From assembly GCA_037903355.1 (NCBI GenBank), contig JBAJFE010000001.1:558001-622000 (forward strand): a DNA stretch of 64,000 nt. Direction: 5' to 3'. The position numbers and the translations under genes are program-made. The notes under the pieces are model-generated. The model searched no databases, was not told where the DNA came from, and saw nothing but the letters and a program-made list of their open reading frames with translations. This document shows positions 33,710 to 45,226 of the stretch, piece after piece (position 1 is the first letter of the stretch; each line of letters opens with the position of its first letter). Source of the DNA: Trichuris trichiura (Eukaryota; Nematoda; Enoplea; Trichinellida; Trichuridae).

Positions 33710-34700
33710 CTACGTCGAGACGTAGGGGTTTTGACGTATCCTGCTAGATCGACGTAGTCTGATATCTGGATGAGCGTATATTCCGGCTGTTCCTGATCTT
33801 CCAAAAATGTTCCCAACCTTCACAGGAGCGTGTAAAGTAGGGTTGTCGACTCTAAACGTATTTAACAACAACGACTTGCCTTTAACATCCAGCTCATTGC
33901 TACTTTTACGCTGCTGAATCTGGTTTGCATGCTCGTACCACATTCCGTGTTTCGTCTCCAGCTGGTAAACCACATTACCAAGACGTCTTCGTACAGTTCC
34001 AGGTATCCAGCGATTTGCATAATGGTCCTTGACGAGAACCGTATCTCCAGTGCTAAATTCTCTCTTCCGAGCGCTGTAACGACGGTTGAATTGTTGTTCC
34101 ATGTTCTCATTTCATCTTCTCTGCTGTCTTACCGTAAGTCGAATGAGGTCCAAAGTTAGGAGTAACCGCCGTCTAAGGAATAATTCTGCGGGTGACTTTT
34201 TTTCCAATCGCAGAACATGGCGTTGAACAACGATGAAAAAGAAACGTTTGTAGTGCTCCACGGACTCCTTGCTCGCCTTTCATTTTGACTAAGCTTCGGT
34301 TAAAAGTGTCGACAAAACGTTCGGCTTAATCGTTAGATTTAGGGTGATGAGGCAGTGCGCGTATGTGTTCAATGCCATTTTTCACGCAAAATTCGGTAAA
34401 CTCCGTCAGCGTGAATTGCTCTCCGTTATCTGACACTAACACTTCTCACAGTCCAAACTGGGCGAAGAGTTTCCGCAGGTTCTCTAGCGTGGCTGCCGTT
34501 GTGATATGGTTCATTATGAAAATTTCAGGCCACTTTGAATAGGTATTCACAACGACCAGAAAATACTGACCTTCCATTTGTCCGGTGTAGTCCGCATGGA
34601 TACGCCACCATAGTTTCTCCGGAATAGGCTATGAAGAAATTTCAGTTTTCACTGGGGTTTTGGCAACTGCTGCGCATTTGTCGCAGCTGCGTACCACAGT
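33710..34700 (-). pseudogene. gypsy integrase, broken
   Basis: Read from 34700 down: an HHCC-like remnant (VVRSCDKCAAVAKTP), core blocks WWRIHADYTGQ (first Asp), VLVSDNGEQFT (second Asp) and LPHHPKSN followed by a stop then AE (Glu region), then after frame breaks a C-terminal domain (33710-34102: FSTGDTVLVKDHYANRWIPG, GNVVYQLE). Integrase would join element cDNA to host DNA. In-frame stops at several places make it non-functional. Confidence 0.8.
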
Positions 34701-34738
34701 TTCAATTTTATTGTCCAACCCCTGCCAGTATATATATA

Positions 34739-35928
34739 CAGGTGGCCCTCGTTTTTCGCGGTTAATTCGTCCATCATTTTGAGCATCTTACCGCGTAAAG
34801 TTGAATTCCGCGTTATATAGGCTACCCTATGAAAAAGGCTAAATAGCTTGTATTTTAGCTGCGTATGTCGTCCTGTCCGCTTAAATTCCTTCCGGAACGG
34901 TTATCATACCTAGTGATCCTTCGAAGCTTGGCACTACGGAATCTGGTTACGTGATAATAACATCAATGAGACTACGCTTGTCCAATCGGGTTAGCCATGA
35001 GAGTCCAGGCCATTAGATACATTAAAAGATGAAAGTAAGATGCACTTTCTTTAAACGCCTGGGATTCACCTTGCTTTAATGAGCTAAGCAATGTACTGGT
35101 GCGCGGAATGGGTATAGTGCAGGGGAAATATAAAACACAGAGGCGCACTTAAACAGAAATGGTGAACATCACACAGAACACACCCGAATAGAGCAAAACG
35201 TTTACGGCAGAAACGTTTGGGGCATCATGTATCAATTTACCCACTTTCTGTAGGTGGGCGCAGGTCTCCTGTAGAACGCCCAGTCTTCAAGATTCTTGAA
35301 CGTGTTGGTAGCAAAGCTTCTCGCCTTAAAATGTTAGTCTTCGCAGCTGCTGGAACTTTGTTTAAAAACATTGTTATAGGGAGCTGTATCTGCCTTCTCT
35401 TCGTTTGATCAAATAAGCCTTGTAGCGGCTTCAACGAAGCCGTTATTCCTCGTGTAACCATGATGCCACGTCCCACGGATGGATCGTATTTAGCAATGAA
35501 ATCCTTTAGGACCTGAGCTTGCCGGAAAATACTGGCAAGCTTTTGCAGCGTCCAATCCGAGGGTATCCGAGCGTCTGCATCTTCCATAACGTCGTCGTCG
35601 CTGCCCATAGGTGATTGCATCAGTTCCCCGAATTTCTAATTGGTGAACGGTTCTCCACAATCTTCTGTGTGCTCCCCGATATCGTCTTCTATCATGTAGG
35701 AGAAACCCTCACCTCCCAACTCTTTGGAAATATTCACTATGTCCATGACCTCCTCATCGATGGCGCCTAAGTCCTCTCATTCAGTGACTGTGTTTCCCCA
35801 CAAACGCTTCCAGCAACCACTGACTGTTCTAGGTTCTATCTCATATACTGCCGTGTAAAAGGTGACGTCACTATTTCACGCCGAACGAACCGCGTTGTAT
35901 AGAATCCGCGGATAACGAGGGCCACCTG
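34739..35928 (-). mobile_element. Tigger-like element inside the gypsy element
   Basis: TA-flanked (34737-34738, 35929-35930). Inverted repeats start CAGGTGGCCCTCG at the left and at the right end (inverted) CAGGTGGCCCTCGTTATCCG, the Tigger type. It is 1190 bp and keeps only the transposase C-terminal region on the minus strand (for example 35620-35237, SDWTLQKLASIFRQAQVLKD), lacking DNA-binding and DDE domains. It separates the RNase H and integrase regions of the retroelement, so it inserted later. Confidence 0.85.
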
Positions 35929-36088
35929 TATGTATATATATATATATATAGCTACGGATAACAGCTTTCATCTGGATTATGCTCGGGTGACTCTGGTGAA
36001 GTTGTTTCAGGATCGCGGGTTGCAACATTTTTGATATTACCACACGGTCCGTCATCATTATGCAACCTTCCACAACTGACAATGCATT

Positions 36089-36830
36089 TCAACGGTTGGA
36101 AAATGGTTGTAGCTGCTCACTCGCTGGCGGCTTTGCCCAATTGTCCATAATACATTTCATAACCTCAGTCCAAATGGAATCTTCGGCTGCTGCTCGCGAA
36201 ATCAGTTCACTTGTTACTGGAAAAGCATGTATTAAGTCAGATAAGCAGCGACGGACGTCATGTTCTGCATGAATAGCAACAATAACTACGTCTTCTTCAG
36301 CAGGTGTAAGCATATCCACAAGTCGGGAAAGCGCATCACCTTGTCCAAAATTCTCTGTAGAACGGTATTCAATGATAAAATCATAGCCAAGCAAAGTCGT
36401 TGCCCAACGTTCCAGTCGATTACCTGTGTGCATAGGAACATCTTTCTTGGAACCAAAAGCCGCTACTAGGGGTTTATGGTCCGTTAGCAACGTGAATTTC
36501 AGTCTGTGGATCATCCGATGGAACTTCACTGCGAAAACTAAAGCTTGTGCTTCTTTCTCCATTTGACTATACTTTTGTTCAGCATTCGTTAACGTTCGCG
36601 AAGCATGACGGATCGCTTTTTTTGTTCCATCCGCGAAACGGTGCATAATGACCGCTCCAACACCGTGGTTCGATGCTTCAGCCGCGACAATGATCTCTTT
36701 GCTTGGGTCGTAGTGTGTTAGCAGTAAGTCTGATTCAAGAATTTCCTTCACATGGGCGAACGCTTGCTGACATTTGGCTGACCATTCCTACTGAGCGCCC
36801 TTCCTCAGAAAGGCATCGAGAAGAGCTCGC
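36089..36830 (-). pseudogene. gypsy RNase H domain
   Basis: The open part 36751-36089 contains IIVAAEASNHGVGAVIMHRF, YSQMEKEAQALVFAV and LLTDHKPL, then LERWATTLLGYDFIIEYR and GDALSR, the standard RT-linked RNase H and connection. The first catalytic position, normally DAS, reads EAS. Cleaves RNA in the RNA-DNA hybrid during reverse transcription. Upstream (36830-36752) an in-frame stop precedes the domain. Confidence 0.85.
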
Positions 36831-36958
36831 ATTTTGCTAAGCTCATGTAAGAACGTGCTATAGTAGTTCACTGAACCCAAAAAAAATAAACGCAAAAATG
36901 ACTGATCTGACGGGGTGGTCATTCGCTTGATTGCCGAAATTTTGTCCACATTAGAGTG

Positions 36959-37525
36959 TCATCTTCTTCTGTCAACCACAAATCCTAAGTACTTGATACT
37001 TGGAAGAAAGAGAAGGCACTTCTCTGGACGAACGCGGAACCCAAATTTTCCGATTCGTTTGAAAACGGTGTCTAAATTGTTGCGATGTTCTTCTTCCGTT
37101 CGTCCGACAACAATCACGTCGTCTAAATATGCGACTGCACCTTTAATGTCAGATAACATACTGTCCATAATTTGTTGAAATATGGCCGGTGCCGATTTAA
37201 CGCCGAACGGTAAGCGATTATATCGGTACAAATCGCGATGCGTGTTGATTGCCAACAATTCTTTTGATTTTTCATCCACTTCTATTTGGAGATAAGCATC
37301 AGCCAGGTCAATTTTTGAGAAATACTGACCACCGTTCAAAGTTGCAAAGATGTCGTCCGATAGAGGCAACGGATACTGATGGTGCTCCAACGCATCATTT
37401 AATCCAGTAGAAAAATCTGCGCATAACCGAACGGTGCCATTTGCCTTTTTCACTGCTACTACTGGCGCAGCCCAATTTGAGTAGTCAACCTTCGTGATGA
37501 TACCTAGTTGTTCCAAACGGTCCAA
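36959..37525 (-). pseudogene. gypsy reverse transcriptase
   Basis: 188-codon open stretch with the conserved RT blocks in order: WAAPVVAVKKANGTVRLCAD, KIDLADAYLQIEVDE, RLPFGVKSAPAIFQQIMD and the catalytic YLDDVIV, then KCLLFLPSIKYLGFVVD. Resembles the Ty3/gypsy type common in nematodes (K02A2.6-like). The block itself looks intact, but the polyprotein frame is broken on either side. Confidence 0.9.
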
Positions 37526-38232
37526 CTCTTGCTCAAATGGGGTTCAGGCTGCGTAGGGAACTGGTTGGTTGCGTTTAAATATAGACTGTGCGTCAGGACA
37601 TGGTTGAGCGATGCCTTTAACCTTGTGCAATGACCAAGCTCAGCATTGCAAACCTTTGAGTATAAGCTGTGAATGTGCACTTTCAGGTTCTTGGGCTCAT
37701 GCTCTAAGCCCAAGTTCCCATGCAATGCAGCTCCAAATGAGGACATATTCCAAAACCGAAGTTTCTCTATCCAATCCAGACTGAGTAGATTTAACGAGCC
37801 TTGAGTAGTGACAAAGCATTTGCCTCTGCCATACCTATTGTTCAGAGACGTTCGGCATTCAAAATATCCGTCCAACTGCCTCATATGGTTTGACGCGTCA
37901 ACCATTTCCATCGACGTTTTTAAAAGCAGTGGCTGACCCATAACTTCCCATGCTCTGTGGCTAACCAGAGTGAAGTCTGAACTAGAATCGAGCTGTGGTA
38001 GAGCTGGATAGCCGTTGACCAATGGTGTAACATTTGCGCGAGTTTGGATTTGCAGAAGACATTGAAAAAACGCCACTTGATCGAGCATGTCCATTACGTC
38101 TTTGTGCGTTCTGTGTGAACATGTCACTGTGCATTTTCTTGGGGCGGCAAAAGCCTTCTTTATTTCCCTTTGCTTCACATTTCGAACATAAATTAGCAAA
38201 GGGGCAATAACGTGTGAAATGCCATTCCCCAC
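37504..38232 (-). pseudogene. gypsy aspartic protease region
   Basis: Contains PQLDSSSDFTLVSHRAWE, the retropepsin active-site region. The usual D-S/T-G reads D-S-S, so the catalytic triad is altered. The frame links the zinc-knuckle region with the RT but overlaps both in different frames. Confidence 0.7.
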
Positions 38233-38921
38233 AAAACCAGCAGGGGCTGTTTGGCTTCCCTTTTGGCGTAGTTAGCGTCTTCCCTTCAGATCCATTATGT
38301 TGAAAACACCGGGGCGCAGACACTCTGTCTGCTTGGACCTCAGCTACAAGCGCCACAGTTGATACATTTTACACCAAACTTGCATCGTGCTTTAGGCTCT
38401 TCAGCCGCTGATATTCTTCCGCCAAATCTTGGACATTTAATTTTAGCTGGGTGACTGAAACTCACGAACGAAGTTCAAACAACGGAACTGCTCTTCTGAC
38501 AATTCTTTCAAGCGAAAGCACTCACAGTGCTGATTCACCAGCCCGTTATAGACGATCAGGTTCTTTGTCAAACGTAGGCACTGGTAGCAAACGTTGAATA
38601 GCGATGACTGTGGAGCGAAAACTTTCGTTAGCGTGTCAACCGTCTCTTTGAATGTGAAATAGCGAGGGTGTTTCGGCTCGCAGCATCTACTTTGAAGACA
38701 CCTTCATACCGTTTGAACCAACTTTTAAACGTTAAGCCGTTTTCTGCGTCGTAGGTAAAGCCGGTAATGCTTTTGGAAATCAAATTAATGTTGCGATTTA
38801 AACGTTCTGTCAAGTGCAGTGTTTTCGCAGGGTCCTGCTGATTGGCCAGCAGTTCCAGGAGCTGCTATTGCAACTGCTGCTGTGTTTCCAGCAAGATAGC
38901 TAACTGTTCTGGTGTGGCCAT
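37982..38921 (-). pseudogene. gypsy gag with zinc knuckles
   Basis: A plausible ATG at 38921 (MATPEQLAILLETQQQLQ, then a stop) begins a Gln/Leu-rich gag. A conserved stretch follows at 38813-38628 (GFTYDAENGLTFKSWFKRYE). Two Cys-rich knuckles lie at about 38270-38150: CWFCGEWHFTRYC and a second CSKCEAKGNKEGFC. Several frame breaks. Confidence 0.75.
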
Positions 38922-38947
38922 TTGAGCTCAATCATCTCGTCTCCAGC

Positions 38948-39066
38948 AGTTGTGTTTGTCAGGAGCGCAGTAACAAGCGACGACGTTTACTCTCTCAAGT
39001 CCCAGAATATCGTAATCAAACCGTAGCGTTAGTCAGGTTCATGCGTCCTATTACGAGTATCCAACT
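38948..39066 (-). repeat. 5' LTR
   Basis: Partner of 33515-33634. Its outer end reads CCAACT instead of CCAACA, followed directly by the GGAAA duplication. Confidence 0.8.
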
Positions 39067-39441
39067 GGAAAAAATGTTGTTCGTGTTTTGTTAAGCACTA
39101 CGGAAGCGGAAGGCTTCGGTTGCGCTATTGAGAAAACAGAAGGACAGTGAATGGGAGCTTAAAATTTCTTTTAATAATACACTCCTTAATATGGACAGCC
39201 TCTATATTTAGAGGAGTTAAGTTTCCTCTACGCAGTCAGGTGACAAAGCGGTCTTGGCGAGGACGAGATTTTATGAAGTTTACGACTTGTATCGCATGAG
39301 AAAGAGTCTGATGGAGGCGCCCTCCTAAGCTTTGGATACTTGGTGCTCTTTCTGAATGATGCAGCGGACAGTGAACACAGTAGGCACCAGTTTTTTTAAT
39401 AAGCGATAAAACCTCTGTGACGACCTACAATACATGCGGCA

Positions 39442-39696
39442 CTATCCGCCACTTAGGCGGTTATTTTTCTGCTGGGATATTTTTTCCTTTAAATAACCTT
39501 TCATTTCATTAAGCATGGACAGTCCTCTGTCATGTCTGCTATAATCGTCCTGGCAAACAACATTCGTTTGCTCAGCTCGGTCCCACTCCGGAGTCGCGCA
39601 TAAGCTGTAAGTACAGCATTGTTTGTCTTGCAGAAGAGTTTTGTCTAGCTGCACAGAACCTTTTAAATCAGAGTAAGCAAACCAACTGCTTTTCAA
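39442..39696 (-). other. unassigned 84-codon frame
   Basis: Starts at a TTG (LKSSWFAYSDLKGSVQLDKT) and ends KISQQKNNRLSGG-stop. Looks protein-like (four Cys, amphipathic end), but I recognise no family. It could be a stray exon or part of an unknown transposon. No splice partner found. Confidence 0.2.
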
Positions 39697-39849
39697 TATT
39701 CTCCGCCATCTCGCCTAGTTTTCTGGAGATGGTAGAGTTGCTTAAAGCTGGACTGAAAGATCTCTCTGGCATTAATGATCCTCATCGCAGATATCATTGT
39801 TGACGCTGCGGGCAGAATTAGTGGTTCGCCGATGTTGTGACAGTTTCGC

Positions 39850-39955
39850 GTTTTATTTTTTCTTTTTCTTCGTAACGTTTTTTCATTCCGCGAAAAAAAT
39901 TAGAAGAACAAACTGAAAAAAGACGTTACGAAGAAAAATAAAAAAGAAAACAAAT
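39850..39955. repeat. short A/T-rich palindrome
   Basis: TTTTTCTTTTTCTTCGTAAC (about 39855) is the inverse of GTTACGAAGAAAAATAAAAA (about 39925). The loop contains TTCCGCGAAAAAAATTAGAA, which recurs at about 51123 beside the hAT fragment there. Confidence 0.6.
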
Positions 39956-41065
39956 CAGGTGTGCGCGGGCACTGAAGAGAAAAAAAGAAAAAAAGGGGAA
40001 GAGGACAACGAGGGGTACAGAAGAAAGAAGGCCAGGCGGCGGGAAAGAAGAGAGTTTAAAACCCGTTTGGGGTCCTGTGTATCGTCGGCCCGGCGGAAGT
40101 TGAGGCGGCAACTTCAAAGGAGGTCAAGAGCGTATCTGTACTTCAATTAATGCCCTAGCCCAGTGTTTCTCATGGTGGGTCAGGTGTCCCACCAGGGGAG
40201 CCCAACGCGCCAGGGGGCACATGCCCCACCTGGGCCGTCGTGTTGAGGTGTATTGGAAGGTGAGGTTTGAGGGTCAGGTGTTGTACGTACTGGTTAAGAT
40301 AACGTTTCATGCTATGCGTGATGCCGGCTACTCCACAATCCACCACATGAACCAATCACCGCTCGTAAAAATGGCCATTCAGAACACGCGACAGAAGGGA
40401 TCGCATGTTTGTCACCGTTACCTTCCCGGCGTTGGGTTGAGTAAGGGAAGCTTTTTGCTGAGAAGCATTGAGCGCAGAGCGCATAATTCACATCAGAGAA
40501 TAGTTGCCCGCGTTATCAGAATGCGCCATAGTTTTTGCGATATACAGGCGGCCCTCGTTATCCGCGGATCCCTCGTTATACAACGCGGTTCGTCCGGCGT
40601 GAAATAGTGATGTCATCTTTTCACAAAAACATGCGCACGGCTAGCTGGCATTATAGTTGCAGTAATGTTGTTGCCTGCCTGAGCAGCAGCGTGATAGTCT
40701 GCCCGGGCGCGAAAGACCTTTTCTGCCTACAACGCTCTCTAACCGTGCACAGTGCTAATGAGGCCTTGCCATTTTTCTGATTGTTCGTTATTGCTTCGTG
40801 CGCGTTATCGAGCCTATTCGCTGTGCGCGAACATCAGTTTCCCTCTAGCATGGTAGGTCTGAACTTTCGCGTCTTTTAACTGGTGTCGCATAGGAAGATG
40901 GCTGACAGAAGGCAAGTAAGCGGTTCCTCTAGGGCAGTGATTCCCAACGGGGGCCCTGAGAAGGATTGGGGATTTAGGGGGGCTCCAGGGGGTTCCTGGT
41001 ATTCGGTGCCGCAGGACGAGAGCGCGCAGCCGTGCCTGTACGTAGTTTGGCTATGGAAATTAGCG

Positions 41066-41349
41066 AGTCTCGTGTATCATACCCCCGGCTGAAGTTGACG
41101 CGGCAACATCAAGGGAGGTCAAGTGAAGATTACGCCGTCACAGTAACAATGGTTCGCATTCTTTAACCGTGCCGGCCATCCTGTCCTGCCCTAGCCTAAG
41201 CCTAAGACTGAACATGTGTTCTTCGATGTTATTGTGAGACGTTGGCGAGCTTGATACACAAGCGTAGCGCGCTAAGACAGTTAACGTAAATAAGCGTCCC
41301 TTTGATGCTGCCGTCTCCGTTTCTGGCAGGGAGAAGATACACGAGATCC
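41066..41349. mobile_element. GGGTCT-type TIR element, short copy
   Basis: GAGTCTCGTGTATCATACCC at the left and GAAGATACACGAGATC at the right are inverted. Subterminal GGCTGAAGTTGACGCGGCAA and the motif CCCTAGCCTAAGCCTAAGAC place it in the family. Target duplication unclear. Confidence 0.6.
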
Positions 41350-43447
41350 AATAGCTTGTTATCATTGCCCTGTCGTTTACCCTGATGTATCGGGCGAAAG
41401 TTTTTCTTACTATATTTTGCTGCGTAGCGAATTCCAGCCACACTACAAAAAAAAGCCATTGGCGAAGGATAGCCTGACCGAAAGGCGAATTGTCCGATTT
41501 CTGTGCTTCGCCATCTGCTGCTGTGCCAAAGCGCAATTCAAAATGAATCTTTTTTGGTTGGTTTTTTTCGCATTAGCGTACCACCCTGGCGCAAATCGGA
41601 GTGCTCGGAAAACTACAACCTGCAGGGGGCGATGAAAGCTTCTTCGCGAGGGCGGACAAGCGCGCCTGGGGGGTAATGGCGGGGAAAATGCTCAGTAGAT
41701 ACTGGTTATTCTCTTCTGTGCGTTGACGGTGGAAAGTAATAATAGCTCTGCGATCCTTCTTGTGTCATGTTTCCTCAGTGCTGTAGTTCTCATCTATTCA
41801 GCTATCCCGTTATATCAGCTGTTAGGAAACTGCTTTGTCGCGACTACGGACCTCTCCTGAAATTCGACGAACTTCTTAAAAATAGAAAGGTAAGTGCCTT
41901 GTAAGATTCTAGTTGAAACATGGCTCACGTTACCAGGAGATCAGCATTGCTTGAGCATTAAAATAGATTCAGTCGCAACCATAGGAGTATCTGTAAGGAT
42001 AATAAGCTCTGATCTGCTAGTTTAGTGAGTACAGGGGATTCTTGACTGACGGCGGTCCTTCTGACTGTCCCAATGCGTCCCATCCATCTTTAATACGTCG
42101 GCGATAGTTTAACCCCCGAGCCCTCGTCAACGCGAAAGCTACATCACAGTTTTGTACAGGTTACCTTTTACATGTCTGAAACACTTGCCGTGGCTCTTCA
42201 CTTAACGGGGACATCTTATAAGCACTACTTCTCAGTTTGATTTCTACATCTAGTGTAGATACCTAACGGGATTTCAAGAAGTCATATGCTCGCTACTACG
42301 GGTACTTAAACGACGAAGTGTGCCCATTTCATGATTATAGTGGACGTCTTTTTCTCGGCCGCTAACAGGCACGTCGCGCGCTATGTATTGTGCCTGAAGC
42401 TTATCGCCCGCGGGACTTCGGCAACGCCTAGTGCCGCTCCTTGTGATCATATTTCCCAGAGGAACTAAGCCACAGGCGGTGCTTCCTAAGAAACGCGCTC
42501 CATAAACGCCAGCAGGTTTCCGCGACGACTCTCACGACGTGTCAAGCTTCAGGACGGCTGACAGGGTCCGTCGCGGAAGTCTTAACCTAAGTTATAGCGC
42601 TCAACGACGTCACCCATTTTGCTAGGCCTGGGCTTTGAACCAGCATCAGCCTCCGGTTGTTCGTCAACTTTTTCGGGAAAGGATTAGTTTGCTTATGTTT
42701 AACCACGCCTATGTTTAAGTAGCGAATGATAAACCCACAAGTTCAGTAGCGGTCACCAGCAAAAAGGAGAATACACGCCCAGTTTGCTTTACAGGTGGGA
42801 GCATCTTACGACCGTCTGCCTTCCTTCCTTCCTTACGCATGGTCTTGCGGTTCGCAAAAATAGCAAGGAAAATAGGCCTAGTACGGGAGGTGTAGATCTG
42901 TTTGAAGCAGTACTCAGTCAAACATTTGTATCCTCCACTCTTCACTGGTTTGATATCTAAAAAGACAGCCAGTAGCGGAGAGTTCGTCGTTGAACTGCAG
43001 GCATTGTTTGCCATCAGACCTTGGTGGGCGGAAGTATTTCCAAACTTGAAACCGTGCGAAATCTTGTCAGCCAGCCTACCTTCTCAAACATGACACGACA
43101 ACACCAGGGAGAGGGAAGATGTCCGCAAACCTGGGCAGAAAATTGTATCGCGTGCTTTCCGTTGTCCGCCGCGCGAGGACAAGAACGACCCTGTCGCAAT
43201 CTCATGCTTCATAGACTTATTTTGAGCCTATTTGTCCGTCGCTACCATCAGAAAAGAGCGGGGTGATCACATGAAAGCGATCTGCTCCCGCTTCCAGGAC
43301 CGACGTAGAGGGACAGTGCCGTCCGGTACGGAATCCCCTGTGTTCTTACTGCGGGAGCATAGATGACGCTTGGCTAATTGATTTCTTAATACCACTGTGC
43401 TACTGTCTGGCTCTGAACTTGTTAGTAACGGATGTAAATTTCTACAG

Positions 43448-45226
43448 ATGGCAGAAGCAAAAAAGAAATGTAGGCAATACAACGTCGAATATCTAAGATA
43501 CGGTTTTATACCGTCACCCTCGAATTCGCAGCAACCATTTTGCTTGATCTGTGAAAAGGCTTTTGCGAATGAACTGATGAAGCCCTCAAAATTAGTAAAA
43601 CACCTGAAAACGATGCACGGTGACAAGGCCAATAAAGACCTTTCTTACTTCCAATCTCTTCAAGATAACTTCCAAAAGCGACCTAAATTGGCAGGGATTT
43701 TTTCATCCGCATCAAGACGAAACACCGACAGATTGCGCGCGTCCTATAACATCTCCCTCTTAATCGCGAAATCTGGAAAGCCGCATGCCATCGGAGAAGA
43801 ACTGATACTGCCGGCTGTTTCGGAAGTGCTGCGTACTGTGTTGCGCATTCCTGCAACTGAAATAATTAAAAAGATTCCCTTAAGCAACAATACGGTGCAG
43901 CGACGTATTGATGAAATGAGCGCTGATGTGGAGAATACGCTCTGCAACCTCTTGAGAACAGAGGAATTTTCTTTACAGGTGGATGAGTTGACGTTGCCAC
44001 ATAACGAAGCGCTGCTGCTGGCCTATGTTAGGTTCATCAAGGAAGGCAAGTTAGTTCAGGAGTTACTCTTCGCAAGAGAACTGCTGACTGACACTAGAGG
44101 AGAATCAATATTTCGTACTGTAGAAGACCTTTTTAAAGAGAAGGAGATACCACTAACGAACGTAATCGCTGTCGCGACGGCAGGAGCCCCGTCAATGCTT
44201 GAACGCCATCGCGGGTTCCTTTCGTATCTAAAAGAAAAGGTACCGGATTTGCTGGCCGTGCACTGCGTAATTCACCGGCAACATCTGGTGGCGAAGCGGC
44301 TCAGTGACAGACTGCACCGTTCGCTGCAGTACGTGATCACTGCGGTTAATAGAATCAAAAGCAGTGCCTTGAGAGAGAGATTGTTCAGCCAACTATGCGA
44401 AGAAAATGACGAAGATTTTAACCGGCTCCTGCTTCACACAGAAGTACGCTGGCTTTCAAGGGGCGCCTGCTTGAGCCGCTTCTATGCCCTTTTTGACACC
44501 GTCGTACAGTTTCTCAAAACTGAGGTTACGGAGTTACGCGACAACGTGGAGAAATCGAGAGCTGACGTAGCTTACATGTCGGACCTCTACTTAAAGTTTA
44601 ACGAGATGAATTTGCAGTTGCATGGAGATCAACTGAATCTTATCAAGACCAAGACGGTTGTAAAGCCTTTCATCGACAAGCTTTCCATTTTCCGCCAAAA
44701 CCTGGGGCGCGGAGAGTACCGCCAGTTCCCTAACCTTGACGACCTCAAGAAGAATGGCGGCCTCCCTAACGATGTCATACGCTCCTTCTGTGACCATCTC
44801 AGCATGCTCCATGAGGACATGTGCGAAAGGTACAGAGACATTTTGTCCGTGACGATACCGGACTGGGTTTTGGACCCGTTTACATGCCTCGCCGAGGTTG
44901 AAATGGCTTACCAGGAAGAGCTCATTGAGATGCAAGCCAACGAGGAGCTGAAGCCCAAGATGAAGGGCGGCTATACCAGTTTCTGGCTGCAGCAGGAAAT
45001 CAGACAGCTGTATCCCAGGCTATGGAACGTAGCTAAGAAGTTCCTCATCCCTTTTCCGTCATCCTATTTGGTTGAACGCGGATTTAGTGCGGTAACGGAC
45101 CTTCTCGGAAAAAAAAGAAACCGCTTACAGATAGTCAGGCGAGGCGACTTAAGATTACTTCTGACGACTATCGAGCCGGACGTGGATAAATTATTAGCAT
45201 TGCACCAGACCCAACCGTCGCACTAA
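43448..45226 (+). CDS. hAT transposase (ZBED/SCAND3-like), 592 residues
   Basis: Starts at ATG 43448 (MAEAKKKCRQYN); the frame is open a little further upstream without ATG. Residues 31-57 form a BED-like zinc finger (Cys32, Cys35, His52, His57). Then comes the RNase H-like core interrupted by an all-helical insertion, and the C-terminal hAT dimerisation region (FLIPFPSSYLVERGFSAVTD). Catalytic positions: Asp179 (LQVDEL) present, Glu543 (LVERGF) present, but the second acid, expected in T-D-G-A-P, is Ala245 (ATAGAPSML). Would cut and join the ends of 40935-45934. The frame has no stops or shifts over 1.78 kb, so it is young or conserved, yet the missing Asp predicts no normal cleavage. Upstream sequence to 41350 is non-coding. 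Confidence 0.85.
   Translation: MAEAKKKCRQYNVEYLRYGFIPSPSNSQQPFCLICEKAFANELMKPSKLVKHLKTMHGDKANKDLSYFQSLQDNFQKRPKLAGIFSSASRRNTDRLRASYNISLLIAKSGKPHAIGEELILPAVSEVLRTVLRIPATEIIKKIPLSNNTVQRRIDEMSADVENTLCNLLRTEEFSLQVDELTLPHNEALLLAYVRFIKEGKLVQELLFARELLTDTRGESIFRTVEDLFKEKEIPLTNVIAVATAGAPSMLERHRGFLSYLKEKVPDLLAVHCVIHRQHLVAKRLSDRLHRSLQYVITAVNRIKSSALRERLFSQLCEENDEDFNRLLLHTEVRWLSRGACLSRFYALFDTVVQFLKTEVTELRDNVEKSRADVAYMSDLYLKFNEMNLQLHGDQLNLIKTKTVVKPFIDKLSIFRQNLGRGEYRQFPNLDDLKKNGGLPNDVIRSFCDHLSMLHEDMCERYRDILSVTIPDWVLDPFTCLAEVEMAYQEELIEMQANEELKPKMKGGYTSFWLQQEIRQLYPRLWNVAKKFLIPFPSSYLVERGFSAVTDLLGKKRNRLQIVRRGDLRLLLTTIEPDVDKLLALHQTQPSH

Larger units (their letters stand above)
33515..39066 (-). mobile_element. 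Ty3/gypsy LTR retrotransposon with nested Tigger
   Basis: Two LTRs of about 120 bp (33515-33634 and 38948-39066), TG...CA on the left copy, flanked by the 5-bp duplication GGAAA (33510-33514, 39067-39071). On the minus strand the order is gag, protease, reverse transcriptase, RNase H, [Tigger insertion], integrase, which is the Ty3/gypsy order. Many stops and frame breaks make it inactive. Length is 5.55 kb, about 4.36 kb without the 1.19-kb Tigger. A TGG soon after the 5' LTR could begin the primer-binding site. Confidence 0.85.

Noticed and set aside
39442..39696. First helix of an F-BAR domain
   Set aside because: The likeness is limited to a short amphipathic stretch; no ATG, no following exon.
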